Shown here: positions 18,591 to 27,111 of the stretch, piece by piece
Layout of the letters: every line of letters begins with the position of its first letter
Position numbering within the stretch: the first letter of the stretch is position 1
NCBI RefSeq assembly: GCF_035917675.1
Contig: NZ_CP109104.1
Location: 4,154,001-4,218,000, forward strand
From: Streptomyces sp. NBC_01775
Lineage (GTDB): Bacteria; Actinomycetota; Actinomycetes; Streptomycetales; Streptomycetaceae
Direction of reading: 5' to 3'
DNA: 64,000 bases
Position numbers and translations under genes: made by a program
The notes under the pieces: model-generated
Told to the model about the DNA's origin: nothing
The model's database searches: none
The model's input: the letters and a program-made list of their open reading frames with translations, nothing else

Positions 18591-20210
18591 TCAGCCGGCG
18601 GAAGGCGAGTCGCGGCAGCCGCAGTTGGCCAGGGTGGAGGCCAGCCGGTCCAGCGAGGTCTGTGCCGCGTTCGCGTCGACGGTGCCGGTGGTCATGAAGG
18701 CGAAGGCCAGCATCCGCCCGTCGGCGTCCACGACGGTGCCGGCCAGAGTGTTCACGCCGGTCAGCGTGCCGGTCTTGGCGCGTACGAGGCCCGCGCCCGG
18801 CTCGCCGCGCTCGCCGCCGTAGCGGGCGTCGAGGGTGCCGGTGAACCCGGCGACCGGCAGGCCCGTGATCACCGGCCGAAGCGTGGGCCTGTCCGGGTCG
18901 GCGGCGCGGACCAGGAGCTGGGTGAGCAGCGCGGGCGAGACGCGGTCGGCGCGGTTCAGGCCGCTGCCGTCGGCGAACTTGACGCCCTTCAGCGGCAGGC
19001 CGAGCCGCTTGAGGGTGCTCTTCACTGCGCGGCCCGCGCCCTCGAAGCTGGCGGGCTCGCCCTTGGCCAGCGCGGTCTGGCGGGCCAGGGCCTCGGCGAT
19101 GTCGTTGTCGCTGTTGGTGAGCATCCGTTCGACCAGGGCGCCGAGGGTGGCCGACTTGTGGACGGCCAGTGCGCGGGCCGAGCCGGGGGCCTTCCGGGAC
19201 TCGGCGGTACCCGTCGTCTTCACGCCCTCCTCGCTGAGCCGGTCGGCGAACTCCTGGGCCGCCTGGCCGGCCGGGTCGCCGGTGCGGGCCGCGGGGCCGT
19301 GGTCGCTCTTGTCGAGCCTGCCCTCGTTGAGCATCAGCGGGGTGACGAGGGCGAGGTTCTCGTTCGGGCCTATGGGGTGCTGCTCGGTGCCGGTGTAGCG
19401 GGTGAGGTCGTAGGCGAGCGTGACCTTGCGCACGCCGCGCTTGCGCAGGGTGTGTGCGGTGTCCTCGGCCAGGTCGGAGAGCGCGCCCTTGGTGAGCGTC
19501 GGGTCGCCGCCGCCGACGAGCGTGACGTGGTCGCCCTTGCCGACGACCCGGGTGGCGATGCGGTGGTTCTCGCCCCGCGCGGTCAAGGCGGCGACGGCGG
19601 TGGCCAGCTTGACGGTGGAGGCCGGGGCCGCGGTCTCGCCCGAGCCCTGGGCGAACAGCTGCCTGCCGGTGACGGCGTCCACGACGGAGGCGTGCCGTAC
19701 GGCGCCGAGCGCATCGTCTTCGAGCAGGGGTTCGAGGGTGTCGGCGAGCGCGGAGGCGGTGGGCGGCGGCACCTTGTCGGCCCGCTGGGAGCCGCTCCCG
19801 TTCGCGCCGCCGCCTCCCTTGGTACCGCCGGCTCCGGGAAGGGGGCCCGCCTCGGCGAGGACCTGGGGGGCGGTGAGCCCGGTGCGGCCGTCGTGGTCGG
19901 TGCCGCTGTCCGGCCGCTGCTCCGCCGCCCAGGTGCGCTCCGCCGTACGCTGGCCCGAGTCCCAGGGTCCCGCCGCGGCCACCGTCGTCAGCGCGACCGC
20001 GAGTCCCACGGCGGCGGAACCCGCCGCCAGCTGGATGGTCTGCCGCTGCTGCGGCGCGGCCTCCCGCCACCGCTGCGGGATTCCCCGTATGACCGTATCG
20101 GCGGACCGTACCGCCACGCCGGCGCGACGCCGTGCCACGCCTGCGGACCGCGAGGCCGCGCGATACGCCCGGTTCGCGGTGTCTCGCACCTTCGATGCGG
20201 TGTCAGGCAC
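18591..20210 (-). CDS. dacB: D-alanyl-D-alanine carboxypeptidase/endopeptidase (PBP4, S13 family)
   Basis: Low-molecular-mass penicillin-binding protein that trims peptidoglycan stem peptides outside the membrane. From GTG 20210 the protein has 539 residues: a basic cytoplasmic N-terminus, one hydrophobic anchor (QLAAGSAAVGLAVALTTVAAA, about residues 61-81), then the S13 catalytic domain with SxxK in ASTVKLATAVAAL, SxN in TNSDNDIAEALARQ and KTG in RAKTGTLTGVNTLAG. I prefer GTG 20210 because AAAGGGG is correctly spaced; an upstream ATG at 20237 would absorb that box. It is divergent from ppa. Length is slightly above the usual 480 because of the linker after the anchor. Confidence 0.93.
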   Translation of the reverse strand: MPDTASKVRDTANRAYRAASRSAGVARRRAGVAVRSADTVIRGIPQRWREAAPQQRQTIQLAAGSAAVGLAVALTTVAAAGPWDSGQRTAERTWAAEQRPDSGTDHDGRTGLTAPQVLAEAGPLPGAGGTKGGGGANGSGSQRADKVPPPTASALADTLEPLLEDDALGAVRHASVVDAVTGRQLFAQGSGETAAPASTVKLATAVAALTARGENHRIATRVVGKGDHVTLVGGGDPTLTKGALSDLAEDTAHTLRKRGVRKVTLAYDLTRYTGTEQHPIGPNENLALVTPLMLNEGRLDKSDHGPAARTGDPAGQAAQEFADRLSEEGVKTTGTAESRKAPGSARALAVHKSATLGALVERMLTNSDNDIAEALARQTALAKGEPASFEGAGRAVKSTLKRLGLPLKGVKFADGSGLNRADRVSPALLTQLLVRAADPDRPTLRPVITGLPVAGFTGTLDARYGGERGEPGAGLVRAKTGTLTGVNTLAGTVVDADGRMLAFAFMTTGTVDANAAQTSLDRLASTLANCGCRDSPSAG

Positions 20211-20343
20211 CCCGACCAGCCCCTTTCGCGAGCACACATGTGCGTGGGGGACACTTAATCACCAGACTGGAGTTCTTCTGGGGGACGGCCCCCAGGGCAC
20301 GCGAGTGCTGATCTATTGATGATCTATACGGAGGAGCCTCCCT

Positions 20344-20835
20344 GTGGAGTTCGACGTCACCATCGAGATCCCGAAGGGTTCGCGGAACAAGTACGAGGTG
20401 GACCACGAGACCGGCCGCATCCGGCTCGACCGGCACCTGTTCACCTCGACCGTGTACCCGGCGGACTACGGCTTCGTCGACGGCACCCTGGGCGAGGACG
20501 GTGACCCGCTCGACGCTCTGGTGCTGCTGGAGGAGCCGACGTTCCCGGGCTGCATCATCAAGTGCCGCGCCATCGGGATGTTCCGCATGACCGACGAGGC
20601 CGGCGGCGACGACAAGCTGCTGTGCGTGCCCTCCTCGGACCCGCGTATGGAGCACCTGCGTGACATCCACCACGTCAGCGAGTTCGACCGGCTGGAGATC
20701 CAGCACTTCTTCGAGGTCTACAAGGACCTGGAGCCCGGCAAGTCGGTCGAGGGCGCGAACTGGGTGGGGCGTGCGGAGGCCGAGGCCGAGGTCGAGGCTT
20801 CGGTGAAGCGGCTGGCCGCCGAGGGCGGTCACTGA
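20344..20835 (+). CDS. ppa: Soluble inorganic pyrophosphatase (family I)
   Basis: Hydrolyses pyrophosphate from biosynthetic reactions, pulling them forward. The 163-residue enzyme shows the family I features: [48 protein letters not shown] containing the Asp metal ligands, and [17 protein letters not shown]. The GTG start at 20344 has an excellent GGAGGAG box 7 nt upstream (20332-20338). It stands alone, divergent from dacB. Confidence 0.96.
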   Translation: MEFDVTIEIPKGSRNKYEVDHETGRIRLDRHLFTSTVYPADYGFVDGTLGEDGDPLDALVLLEEPTFPGCIIKCRAIGMFRMTDEAGGDDKLLCVPSSDPRMEHLRDIHHVSEFDRLEIQHFFEVYKDLEPGKSVEGANWVGRAEAEAEVEASVKRLAAEGGH

Positions 20836-20901
20836 GACTCGCTCGTTCCGCCGCGACGGCGGGTGCCACCTCGTGGCGCCCGCCGTCGCGGCGGAAAGTG
20901 G

Positions 20902-22551
20902 TCAGAACCCGCGGGTCCGCTTCGCCGCGCGGCGGCCCGGGAGCGGGGTCTCCCGGCCCGGGGTCTTGATGAAGAGGCGGGCCAGTTCGCCGCCGAGGTT
21001 GACGCCGATGGCGATGGCGAGGGCCAGCGCGCCCGCCGTCGCAAGGTGTTCGAAGCCCTTGTTCACATCCTCCTGGGCGATGTTGAGCAGCCCGAAGTAC
21101 GTCGAGCTGCCCGGCAGCAGCGGCCCGATGGCCGCGGTGATGTAGGGCAGCGAGGACGCGAACTGGTAGCGGGACAAGAGCTGGCCGAAGAGGCCCACCA
21201 GCCCGGCGGCCACCACGGTGGCGGGCACCGGCGGCACCTGCGCCGTGCTCAGCGCCCCGTAGATCAGCCAGGCCACTCCCCCGTTGAGGGTGGCCAGCAG
21301 GACGGTGTGACGTTCCTGCTGGAGCAGCACGCAGAAGGCCAGCGCCAGCAGCATCGCGGCGAAGAGCTGGGTGACCGGGTCACCGGCGTGGTGTACGACG
21401 TCCGGCGTCAGTTTGGCGTTCAGCTTGGCGCCGACGTAGAGCACCAGCAGCACGCCGCAGACGATGCCGACGATGAGGTAGATGACCTCCAGCAGGCGGG
21501 CCGCTGCCGTGATGTAGAAGCCGGTCAGCCCGTCGTGGACGGCCGCCACCAGCGCCCTTCCCGGGATCAGCGCGAAGAGGCCACCGGTGATGACCGCGGA
21601 CGCCTGGAGGCGTGAGTCGTCGACCTGGTAGAGCAGCGCGACGCTGACTCCTATCGCGGCCGGCGGCATCGCCGCGGCGGCGAACTGGTAGAACTCGGGC
21701 AGCCCGCGCCCCGCGCACAGCCAGGCCAGCCGGTCGCCGAGCATGGCCCCGAGCGCGGCCAGGACGAACACCAGCGCGTCACCGCCGACCAGCAGCGAGG
21801 CGGCGCCGGACAGCGCGCCGCTGGCCACGGTGAGCGCGCCCTTGGAGAAGGGGTGCCGGTTACGGCGCATCTCGGCGAGGCGCCGGTAGGCCTCCTCCAG
21901 CGTGACGTCGCCCTGGGTGATGTCGGCGACGAGCCGGAAGACGGAGGCGAGCCGGGTGTAGTCGGTGCCGCGCCTGCGCACCGTCCTGCTGAGCGTGACC
22001 GGGTCGTCCACCAGCGAGGGCTGGTGGGTGATGGACAGCAGGGTGAAGGTCACCGTGGGCTCGGTGCGGTCCAGTCCGTAGGCGTGGGCGACGCCGAACA
22101 TGGCGGCCTCCACGTCCTCGGCGCCCTCTCCCCCGGCCAGCAGCAGCTCGCCGATACGGAGGATGAGGTCGAGGACACGGGGGGCGGCGGGCTTGGTCTC
22201 CACGTCCTCGGAGCGCGCGGCGCGCTCCGGGACGGGCCGCTCGGCCAGCGGCATCCGCACCATGGTGCGCATCCGGTCCTGCCAGGGCGAGCCCGACTTG
22301 GCCAGCGGGCCGATGACCGGGATGCCCTCGGGCGGGGTGAAGGCGCTGCCGAACTCGTAGGACGGGGGAGCGACGAGTCCCTCGGGGACGGTGAACTCGG
22401 AAGCGGGCTGCTCGTCCTCCGGTACGGGAGGGAGCGGTACGCCCAGCGGGGGTGTGAACGCGCTGCGCGCCTCGTCGGCGAGCGGCTTCGCGTCCTCCGG
22501 TTCTTCACTCTGCCCTGCGGCGTCGCCGTTTCCTTTTGGCTGCCCCACCAC
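20902..22551 (-). CDS. Threonine/serine exporter family protein (ThrE-like, fused)
   Basis: A 549-residue membrane protein joining both halves of the ThrE exporter (ThrE_1 plus ThrE_2). Residues 1-120 are hydrophilic and contain repeated SAFTPPxG(I/V)P units; residues about 125-235 form the conserved cytoplasmic part (DLILRIGELLLAGGEGAEDVEAAMFGVAHAYGL, TVTFTLLSITH), followed by about ten hydrophobic helices. Corynebacterium ThrE exports threonine and serine; here substrate is inferred. Two GTG codons in tandem (22551, 22548) follow an AAGGAG box. The stop lies 66 bp from the convergent ppa stop. Confidence 0.84.
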   Translation of the reverse strand: MVGQPKGNGDAAGQSEEPEDAKPLADEARSAFTPPLGVPLPPVPEDEQPASEFTVPEGLVAPPSYEFGSAFTPPEGIPVIGPLAKSGSPWQDRMRTMVRMPLAERPVPERAARSEDVETKPAAPRVLDLILRIGELLLAGGEGAEDVEAAMFGVAHAYGLDRTEPTVTFTLLSITHQPSLVDDPVTLSRTVRRRGTDYTRLASVFRLVADITQGDVTLEEAYRRLAEMRRNRHPFSKGALTVASGALSGAASLLVGGDALVFVLAALGAMLGDRLAWLCAGRGLPEFYQFAAAAMPPAAIGVSVALLYQVDDSRLQASAVITGGLFALIPGRALVAAVHDGLTGFYITAAARLLEVIYLIVGIVCGVLLVLYVGAKLNAKLTPDVVHHAGDPVTQLFAAMLLALAFCVLLQQERHTVLLATLNGGVAWLIYGALSTAQVPPVPATVVAAGLVGLFGQLLSRYQFASSLPYITAAIGPLLPGSSTYFGLLNIAQEDVNKGFEHLATAGALALAIAIGVNLGGELARLFIKTPGRETPLPGRRAAKRTRGF

Positions 22552-22906
22552 GTTCTGTCCGCTCCTTACACTCTTGCGTCTTACGCGCGGTAAGCCTCAA
22601 GTCTCCACCAGTGCCACACCCTCCACGCGGTGTCCAGCGGGGCTGGTTCCACCTTGCGGAAGCGTGATACCTCACAGTGGAGCGCAATGCTCTCCCCAAA
22701 GATCCCCCTGAGCCCAGGGATTAAAAGGGAGTCAGATGGCGGAAGTGAGTCGGAGGGCTGAACGCGGTGCGGGACGGCACACGCGAATAGTCATACTTCG
22801 CGCATACCGTCCCGTCGTGGAAACCGCCACGCCCGAGCAGGCCAGATGCAGCCGTGCGGCGCAACGCGCCTCGGGCGGCGGGGGCCCGGGCAGCGGGCCC
22901 CCGTTC
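22552..22906. other. Intergenic region between thrE-like and tipA genes
   Basis: 355 bases. It contains the upstream region of the thrE-like gene at left and the tipA terminator hairpin at right. A plus-strand ATG at 22736 has a good AAAGGGAG box, but its frame runs on antisense through tipA and resembles no protein, so I do not call it. Confidence 0.45.
22880..22902 (-). terminator. Hairpin terminator after tipA
   Basis: Perfect 9-bp stem GGGGGCCCG/CGGGCCCCC with 5-nt loop, beginning 4 bp beyond the tipA stop. No T-run follows. Confidence 0.65.
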
Positions 22907-23338
22907 TCAGGCGGCGCGGGCCGCGTTGGCGGTGATCGCATCCCGCATGTAGACGGCGAGGCCCGGCCTGATGGCCTCATAGGTGGCGGCGAACCGCTCG
23001 TCGGCCACGTACATCTCGCCCAGCCGGCGGTGCATATCGTGGCCGCACTCGTAGCCGGTGCGCGAGATGAACCCGTGGTGTTCCTCGGCCAGGTCCATCG
23101 CCTCGGGGGCGTCGGCGGGTACGCCTTCGGCCAGCAGCCCCGCGATCCGGCGGTGGATCCCGTTCATCTCCTCGGTGAACGCCTTCCAGTCCTCCTTGGT
23201 GTACGAGGCGGCCTCGCGCCGCGACTCGGCCCACGCCTCGGTGCCGCCCCAGCGGCGCTCGGCCTCCTCCGCGTGCTCGTCCGGGTCGAAGTCCCCGAAG
23301 ACCTCGAACTTCTCTTCGGGCGTCAGGTTGATACCCAT
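22907..23338 (-). other. Internal translation start giving TipAS (drug-binding domain alone)
   Basis: Met119 (ATG at 23338) is preceded by GGAGGCACAGAAG, an in-frame ribosome binding site. In S. lividans the same internal start yields the abundant TipAS domain that sequesters thiopeptides. The predicted product here has 143 residues beginning MGINLTPEEKF, virtually the same N-terminus. Confidence 0.65.
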
Positions 23339-23692
23339 CTTCTGTGCCTCCATGGCGCGTTCCACGGCGGTCGCCATCTTCCGCAGCCGCTCGATCCGCC
23401 CGGTCAGCAGCTTGTGCTGACGGCGCAGATGACCGGCCGGATCCTCCCCCGGCCTCCGGCCGGGAGGTGCCCCCGCGGGATCGTCGAGCAGGGCCGCGAC
23501 CTCTTCCAGCGGGAAGCCCAGTTCCCGGTAGAAGAGCACGCGCTGGAGCCGGTCCAGGTCGGCGTCGGTGTAGCGGCGGTGGCCCGCCGCACTGCGCTGA
23601 CCAGGGCTCAGCAGCCCGATCTCGTCGTAGTGGTGCAGCGTGCGCACCGTCACCCCGGCGAAACCGGCGACCTGCCCGACGGAGTAGTCCAC
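22907..23692 (-). CDS. tipA: Thiopeptide-sensing MerR-family activator TipA (TipAL)
   Basis: A 261-residue transcription factor that captures thiostrepton-like thiopeptides and activates its own promoter. Residues 1-75 are a MerR winged HTH (YSVGQVAGFAGVTVRTLHHYDEIGLL), 80-115 a coiled-coil linker, and 119-261 the TipAS ligand domain (MGINLTPEEKFEVFGDF start, GYECGHDMHRRLGEMYVADERF). Cys216 is the only cysteine and falls where TipAL Cys214 reacts covalently with the drug. GTG 23692 follows GAGGAGG. The promoter 31-61 bp upstream is the tipA type. The gene lies upstream of a DrrAB-like exporter on the same strand order, but a 100-bp gap and its own terminator separate them. Confidence 0.92.
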   Translation of the reverse strand: MDYSVGQVAGFAGVTVRTLHHYDEIGLLSPGQRSAAGHRRYTDADLDRLQRVLFYRELGFPLEEVAALLDDPAGAPPGRRPGEDPAGHLRRQHKLLTGRIERLRKMATAVERAMEAQKMGINLTPEEKFEVFGDFDPDEHAEEAERRWGGTEAWAESRREAASYTKEDWKAFTEEMNGIHRRIAGLLAEGVPADAPEAMDLAEEHHGFISRTGYECGHDMHRRLGEMYVADERFAATYEAIRPGLAVYMRDAITANAARAA

Positions 23693-23722
23693 GTCCGCCT
23701 CCTCGTTCGGTTGACGACGACC

Positions 23723-23753
23723 ACGGTGGGCCCTCACGCCGCGTGAGGTGCAA
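23723..23753 (-). promoter_or_regulatory. tipA promoter with 19-bp spacer and dyad
   Basis: On the minus strand -35 TTGCAC (23753-23748) and -10 CACCGT (23728-23723) are separated by 19 bp, the long spacer typical of MerR-activated promoters. The spacer holds the inverted repeat CCTCACG-N3-CGTGAGG, matching from memory the S. lividans tipA operator almost base for base. Confidence 0.8.
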
Positions 23754-23795
23754 GCCCTTTCCGCCGGTCTCCCGGCCACGCGTCGGGCGGCGCGC

Positions 23796-24572
23796 TCACT
23801 TCCCCATGGCCGCGTACTTGCGTACCGCCAGCGGGAAGAAGACCGCCAGCAGCGCCAGCGGCCACAGCACGGCCAGCAGCGTGGCGTGCTCGGCCGCCCA
23901 GGAGCCGCCGCCCCACACGGGGTTGCCGAACAGCTCCCGCACGGCACGGGCCGTCGCGGACATCGGGTTCCACTCGGCGACGGTCCCCATCCAGCCGGGC
24001 ATGGTGGAGGGCGAGCTGAACACGTTGGAGAAGAAGGCCACCGGCCAGACCAGGATCTGCACTGCCTGCACCAGCTCGGGCCGCCCGGCGACCAGCCCCA
24101 GGTAGATGCCGACCCACAGCATCGCGAAGCGCAGCAGGAGCAGCAGGCCGAGCGCGGCGAGCACGGCCCCGGGCCCGCCGTGCCAGCGCCAGCCGACCAG
24201 CAGCCCGGCGAGGACGAGGACGACCAGGCCGACGGCGGACTCCAGCATGTCGTGCGCGCTGCGGCCCACCAGCACGGCGGACTGGGACATGGGCATGGAA
24301 CGGAAGCGGTCGATGACGCCCTTGTTCAGGTCCTGGGTGAGCGCCACCATCGTGGACTCCAGGCCGAAGCCCATGGTCAGCGCGAACATCCCGGGCACGA
24401 GGAACTCCCGGTAGTTCTCGACGCCCATGCCTCCGCCGATGAAGTACACGAACATCACCAGCATCACCAGCGGGAAGACGACGCTGACGATGACCTGCAC
24501 CGGCCTGCGCTGCCAGTGGGCCAGCTCCCGCCTGGTCATCGTCCAGCAGTCGCTCAGCACATGGGTGCTCAT
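23796..24572 (-). CDS. ABC-2 type exporter permease (DrrB-like)
   Basis: Membrane half of a drug or antibiotic efflux ABC system. The 258-residue protein has six hydrophobic helices and the ABC-2 family landmarks: [21 protein letters not shown] segment near 78-95, [22 protein letters not shown], and [19 protein letters not shown] near 180-200. Its ATG at 24572 overlaps the ATPase stop (ATGA), so both are translated together. Daunorubicin DrrAB is the best-known relative; the substrate is unknown. Transcription is probably set by the PadR repressor whose palindromes flank the ATPase start. Confidence 0.88.
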   Translation of the reverse strand: MSTHVLSDCWTMTRRELAHWQRRPVQVIVSVVFPLVMLVMFVYFIGGGMGVENYREFLVPGMFALTMGFGLESTMVALTQDLNKGVIDRFRSMPMSQSAVLVGRSAHDMLESAVGLVVLVLAGLLVGWRWHGGPGAVLAALGLLLLLRFAMLWVGIYLGLVAGRPELVQAVQILVWPVAFFSNVFSSPSTMPGWMGTVAEWNPMSATARAVRELFGNPVWGGGSWAAEHATLLAVLWPLALLAVFFPLAVRKYAAMGK

Positions 24573-25549
24573 GCGGCGTCCTCCCCCGCTTCGGTGGTGT
24601 GCAGGAAGACCTCGTCGAGGGTGGGGCGGCGCAGCGCGATGTCCTCGGCCTCGATCCCGGCCGCGTCCAGGGCCCGTACGGTCTCGGCGAGGGCCGCCAT
24701 CCGGTCGGTGACCGGGGCGCTGAGCAGCCTGCGGTCCTCGTCGCGGGTCACCTCGGCGGCCCCGGCCGCCATGCCGACGACGGAGGCCGCGGCCTGAAGG
24801 CGGGTGGCGTCGCGTACGACCACGTCGATGCGGTCGGTGCCGAGCTTGGCCTTCAGCTCGTCGGCCGTGCCCTCGGCGACGACGCGGCCCGCGTCGATGA
24901 CGGCGATGGCATCGGCGAGCTGGTCGGCCTCCTCCAGATACTGCGTGGTCAGCAGCACCGTCGTGCCCCCGCCCACCAGCGTGCGGACGGCGCTCCACAC
25001 CTCGGTCCTGCCGCGCGGGTCCAGGCCGGTGGTCGGCTCGTCCAGGAAGAGGACCTGGGGGCCCGCGCCGCCGTCGGTGCCGTCGCCGCCGATGAGGGAG
25101 GCGGCCAGGTCGAGGCGGCGGCGCATGCCTCCGCTGTACGCGCTGACCGGCTTGCGCCCCGTGTCGGCGAGGGCGAAGCGCTCCAGCAGTTCCCCGGCGC
25201 GGGCCGCCGCGCGCCGGGCGCCCAGGTGGTGGAGGCGTCCGAACAACTCCAGGTTCTGCCTGCCGCTCAGGTCCTCGTCCACAGCGGCGTGCTGCCCGAG
25301 CAGTCCGATGCGGTGGCGGACCGCGTCGGGCTCGGTGACCACGTCGTGGCCCGCGACGAGTGCCCGGCCGGCACTCGGGCGCAGCAGGGTCGCCAGGATG
25401 CGCACGGCCGTGGTCTTGCCCGCTCCGTTGGGCCCGAGCAGTCCTTGTACGGTGCCGGCGGGCACCGTCAGGTCCAGCCCGGCCAGCGCGCGTTTCGTGC
25501 CGTAGTCCTTTCTCAGCCCCTCGATGACGACGGCGTCGTCCGTCCCCAT
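24569..25549 (-). CDS. ABC exporter ATP-binding protein (DrrA-like)
   Basis: ATPase partner of the ABC-2 permease. In 326 residues it has Walker A GPNGAGKT near residue 39, signature YSGGMRRR, Walker [17 protein letters not shown], an H-loop in [15 protein letters not shown] (Gln-Tyr where His is not found, as is normal for the DrrA group) and a C-terminal accessory domain of about 90 residues with [14 protein letters not shown], the DrrA C-terminal motif. Start ATG 25549 lies 20 bp downstream of the first TAGTCAA palindrome, which would block transcription or ribosome access. The pair is divergent in control from, but on the same strand as, the padR gene. Confidence 0.9.
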   Translation of the reverse strand: MGTDDAVVIEGLRKDYGTKRALAGLDLTVPAGTVQGLLGPNGAGKTTAVRILATLLRPSAGRALVAGHDVVTEPDAVRHRIGLLGQHAAVDEDLSGRQNLELFGRLHHLGARRAAARAGELLERFALADTGRKPVSAYSGGMRRRLDLAASLIGGDGTDGGAGPQVLFLDEPTTGLDPRGRTEVWSAVRTLVGGGTTVLLTTQYLEEADQLADAIAVIDAGRVVAEGTADELKAKLGTDRIDVVVRDATRLQAAASVVGMAAGAAEVTRDEDRRLLSAPVTDRMAALAETVRALDAAGIEAEDIALRRPTLDEVFLHTTEAGEDAA

Positions 25550-25568
25550 TGCGTCTCCCCTCAGCTCG

Positions 25569-25584
25569 TAGTCAAAGTTGACTA
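25569..25584. promoter_or_regulatory. PadR operator 1
   Basis: TAGTCAAAGTTGACTA has perfect 7-bp arms around AG and ends 20 bp upstream of the exporter ATPase start. The same element recurs at 25616 and 26388. Confidence 0.7.
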
Positions 25585-25615
25585 GTGGCTGAGAAAGTAG
25601 CCTCGGATCCCCTAT

Positions 25616-25631
25616 TAGTCAAACTTGATTA
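25616..25631. promoter_or_regulatory. PadR operator 2
   Basis: TAGTCAAACTTGATTA matches operator 1 with one arm mismatch. It is 47 bp from the first, so two dimers could bind the exporter promoter. Confidence 0.65.
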
Positions 25632-25644
25632 CGAGTGCCAGAGA

Positions 25645-25728
25645 GCTGCGGGATTTTCCGGAGAGGCTGCGGGACGTCCGGGAGAGGCTGCGGGATGTCC
25701 GGGAGAGGCAGCGGGGTGTTCCGGAGGG
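25645..25728. repeat. Four tandem 21-bp repeats
   Basis: Units begin at 25645, 25666, 25687 and 25708 (GCTGCGGGA-N-TCCGGGAGAG type; the second and third differ by one base). The array lies between the padR stop and the exporter operators, so it is not inside a called gene. Confidence 0.75.
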
Positions 25729-25730
25729 CT

Positions 25731-26336
25731 TCAGCAGTCCGGGTCCGCCGTCAGGCCGGTCCGGTCCCGTTCCCCCTCGCCCTCCATGACGTAGAGCCCG
25801 CTCTCCAGGCGGGCGATCAGCGCACGCGCCCAGGCGGCCCCGCTGTCGGCGGTGTGCACCCACAGCTGCATGATCTCGCCGATGTGGCCCCACTCCTCGG
25901 GAGTGCTGCCCTCGGGGGTCCAGTGCCGCGTGACCTCACCGCGCCACTCCTCCAGCGCCGCCACCCGCTGCTTGAGCAGCGCGAGGGCCTCGGCGCGGGG
26001 CAGTTCGACGAGAAAACCGACGCCGGCCGTCAGCACGTCCGGCTTCTCGTCGATGGAGGTGAGCGAGTGGCGCAGGAGCTTCATGAACTCCTCCTCGCCC
26101 GCCGCCGTCAGCTCGTACTCGGTACGCGGCGGACCGCCCGCCGTACTGGGCGCGACGTCGTGCGCGAGGAGCAGCTCCTGCTTCGCGAGCTGCTTGAGGG
26201 CGTGGTAGATCGACCCGGGCTTGGCACTGGACCACTGGTGCGCGCCCCAGTACTCCAGGTCGTTGCGGATCTGATAGCCGTGTGCCCGTCCGTGCAGGCG
26301 CACGGATCCCAGGACCAGCAGCCGGATCGACGACAT
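25731..26336 (-). CDS. PadR-family transcriptional regulator
   Basis: A 201-residue winged-helix repressor. The N-terminal PadR domain (residues 1-85) includes LLVLGSVRLHGRAHGYQIRNDLEYW and PGSIYHALKQLAKQELL, and the remainder is a helical Vir_act_alpha_C-like dimerisation region. Such proteins usually sense phenolics or drugs and control adjacent efflux genes. One palindrome lies 52-67 bp upstream of its own start (26388-26403) and two more flank the DrrAB-like operon, so autoregulation plus control of the exporter is the natural reading. ATG 26336 is preceded by GGGAGGAC at a slightly long distance. Confidence 0.88.
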   Translation of the reverse strand: MSSIRLLVLGSVRLHGRAHGYQIRNDLEYWGAHQWSSAKPGSIYHALKQLAKQELLLAHDVAPSTAGGPPRTEYELTAAGEEEFMKLLRHSLTSIDEKPDVLTAGVGFLVELPRAEALALLKQRVAALEEWRGEVTRHWTPEGSTPEEWGHIGEIMQLWVHTADSGAAWARALIARLESGLYVMEGEGERDRTGLTADPDC

Positions 26337-26387
26337 CGTTGTTCGCGTCCTCCCAGGTCCCCCGCGTCCGTCCGTACAGGGGAACCC

Positions 26388-26403
26388 TAGTCAAGCTTGA
26401 CCA
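26388..26403. promoter_or_regulatory. PadR operator 3 (autoregulatory site)
   Basis: TAGTCAAGCTTGACCA shares the TAGTCAA-N2-TTGA core with operators 1 and 2 and precedes the padR gene. It also lies just beyond the end of the dinB-like gene. Confidence 0.68.
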
Positions 26404-26425
26404 GAGAGGAGAACGCCACCCGATG

Positions 26426-26998
26426 TCACTTCTGGGACTCGAAGCCCGTCCAGTCGGGCTCGGGCATCGCGCCGGTCTCGAAGACCAGGTCGAATGCGCC
26501 CTTGCCGTCGATCGTCTCGCGGATGACGTCGGCGTGGCCCGCGTGCCGCGCGACCTCTTCGATCAGGTGCAGCAGCCCCCAGCGCCAGGAGAAGTCGCCG
26601 CCCTTGTCCCAGGGGGCCGGCGGGACGACGAAGGTCTCATCCAGCGAGGCCACCGCGCGCACGGCCCGCTCGGTCTCGGCGGCGACCCGCTCGGAGAAGG
26701 CGATCAGCTCCTCGATCGTCTCCTCGGAAGACGGCGTGAAGCTGTTCTCCCACTCTTCCTTCTTCTCCGCCTCCGTGGCCTCGATGCCCTGGAAGGTGCG
26801 CACCCAGCCGCTCTCCACGACCGTCACGTGCTTGAGCAGCGCGGCCACCGACAGTTCGCTGGCCGCGGGGGCGCTGCGGGCCTGCTCCTCGGTGAGGTTG
26901 TGCAGGGCGCGGCGGATGCCGCCGCGCTGGGCCTCCAGATACGCCAGGAGCGCTCCGCGCTCGTCACCGCGGGCCTCGGCCTGAACGACTACCGGCAT
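26426..26998 (-). CDS. DinB/DUF664 family protein
   Basis: A 190-residue four-helix protein of the DinB-like superfamily. The three-His metal pattern is recognisable: LLKHVTVVESGWVRTF (His near 55) and HLIEEVARHAGHADVIRETIDG near the C-terminus. Relatives include mycothiol-dependent maleylpyruvate isomerase and BstA/YfiT thiol transferases, so a mycothiol-dependent detoxification role is possible but not shown. ATG 26998 is preceded by GGTGGCAAGAGC. It ends 22 bp before the padR autoregulatory site and may be transcribed through into padR. Confidence 0.8.
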   Translation of the reverse strand: MPVVVQAEARGDERGALLAYLEAQRGGIRRALHNLTEEQARSAPAASELSVAALLKHVTVVESGWVRTFQGIEATEAEKKEEWENSFTPSSEETIEELIAFSERVAAETERAVRAVASLDETFVVPPAPWDKGGDFSWRWGLLHLIEEVARHAGHADVIRETIDGKGAFDLVFETGAMPEPDWTGFESQK

Positions 26999-27111
26999 GC
27001 TCTTGCCACCTCTCAGCGTGTGGGACCCCGTTCGGGGCCCCGGTGAGGAACAAGTTATGCGGCCTCGCGGTCAGCTTCTGTCCTCAAGACACCATCGTTC
27101 GAAAGCGGCAC

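Noticed and set aside
22736..23746. Plus-strand ORF with a good ribosome binding site (AAAGGGAG) before ATG 22736
   Set aside because: It runs antisense through tipA, has no recognisable domain, and the upstream box is explained by chance in a purine-rich stretch.
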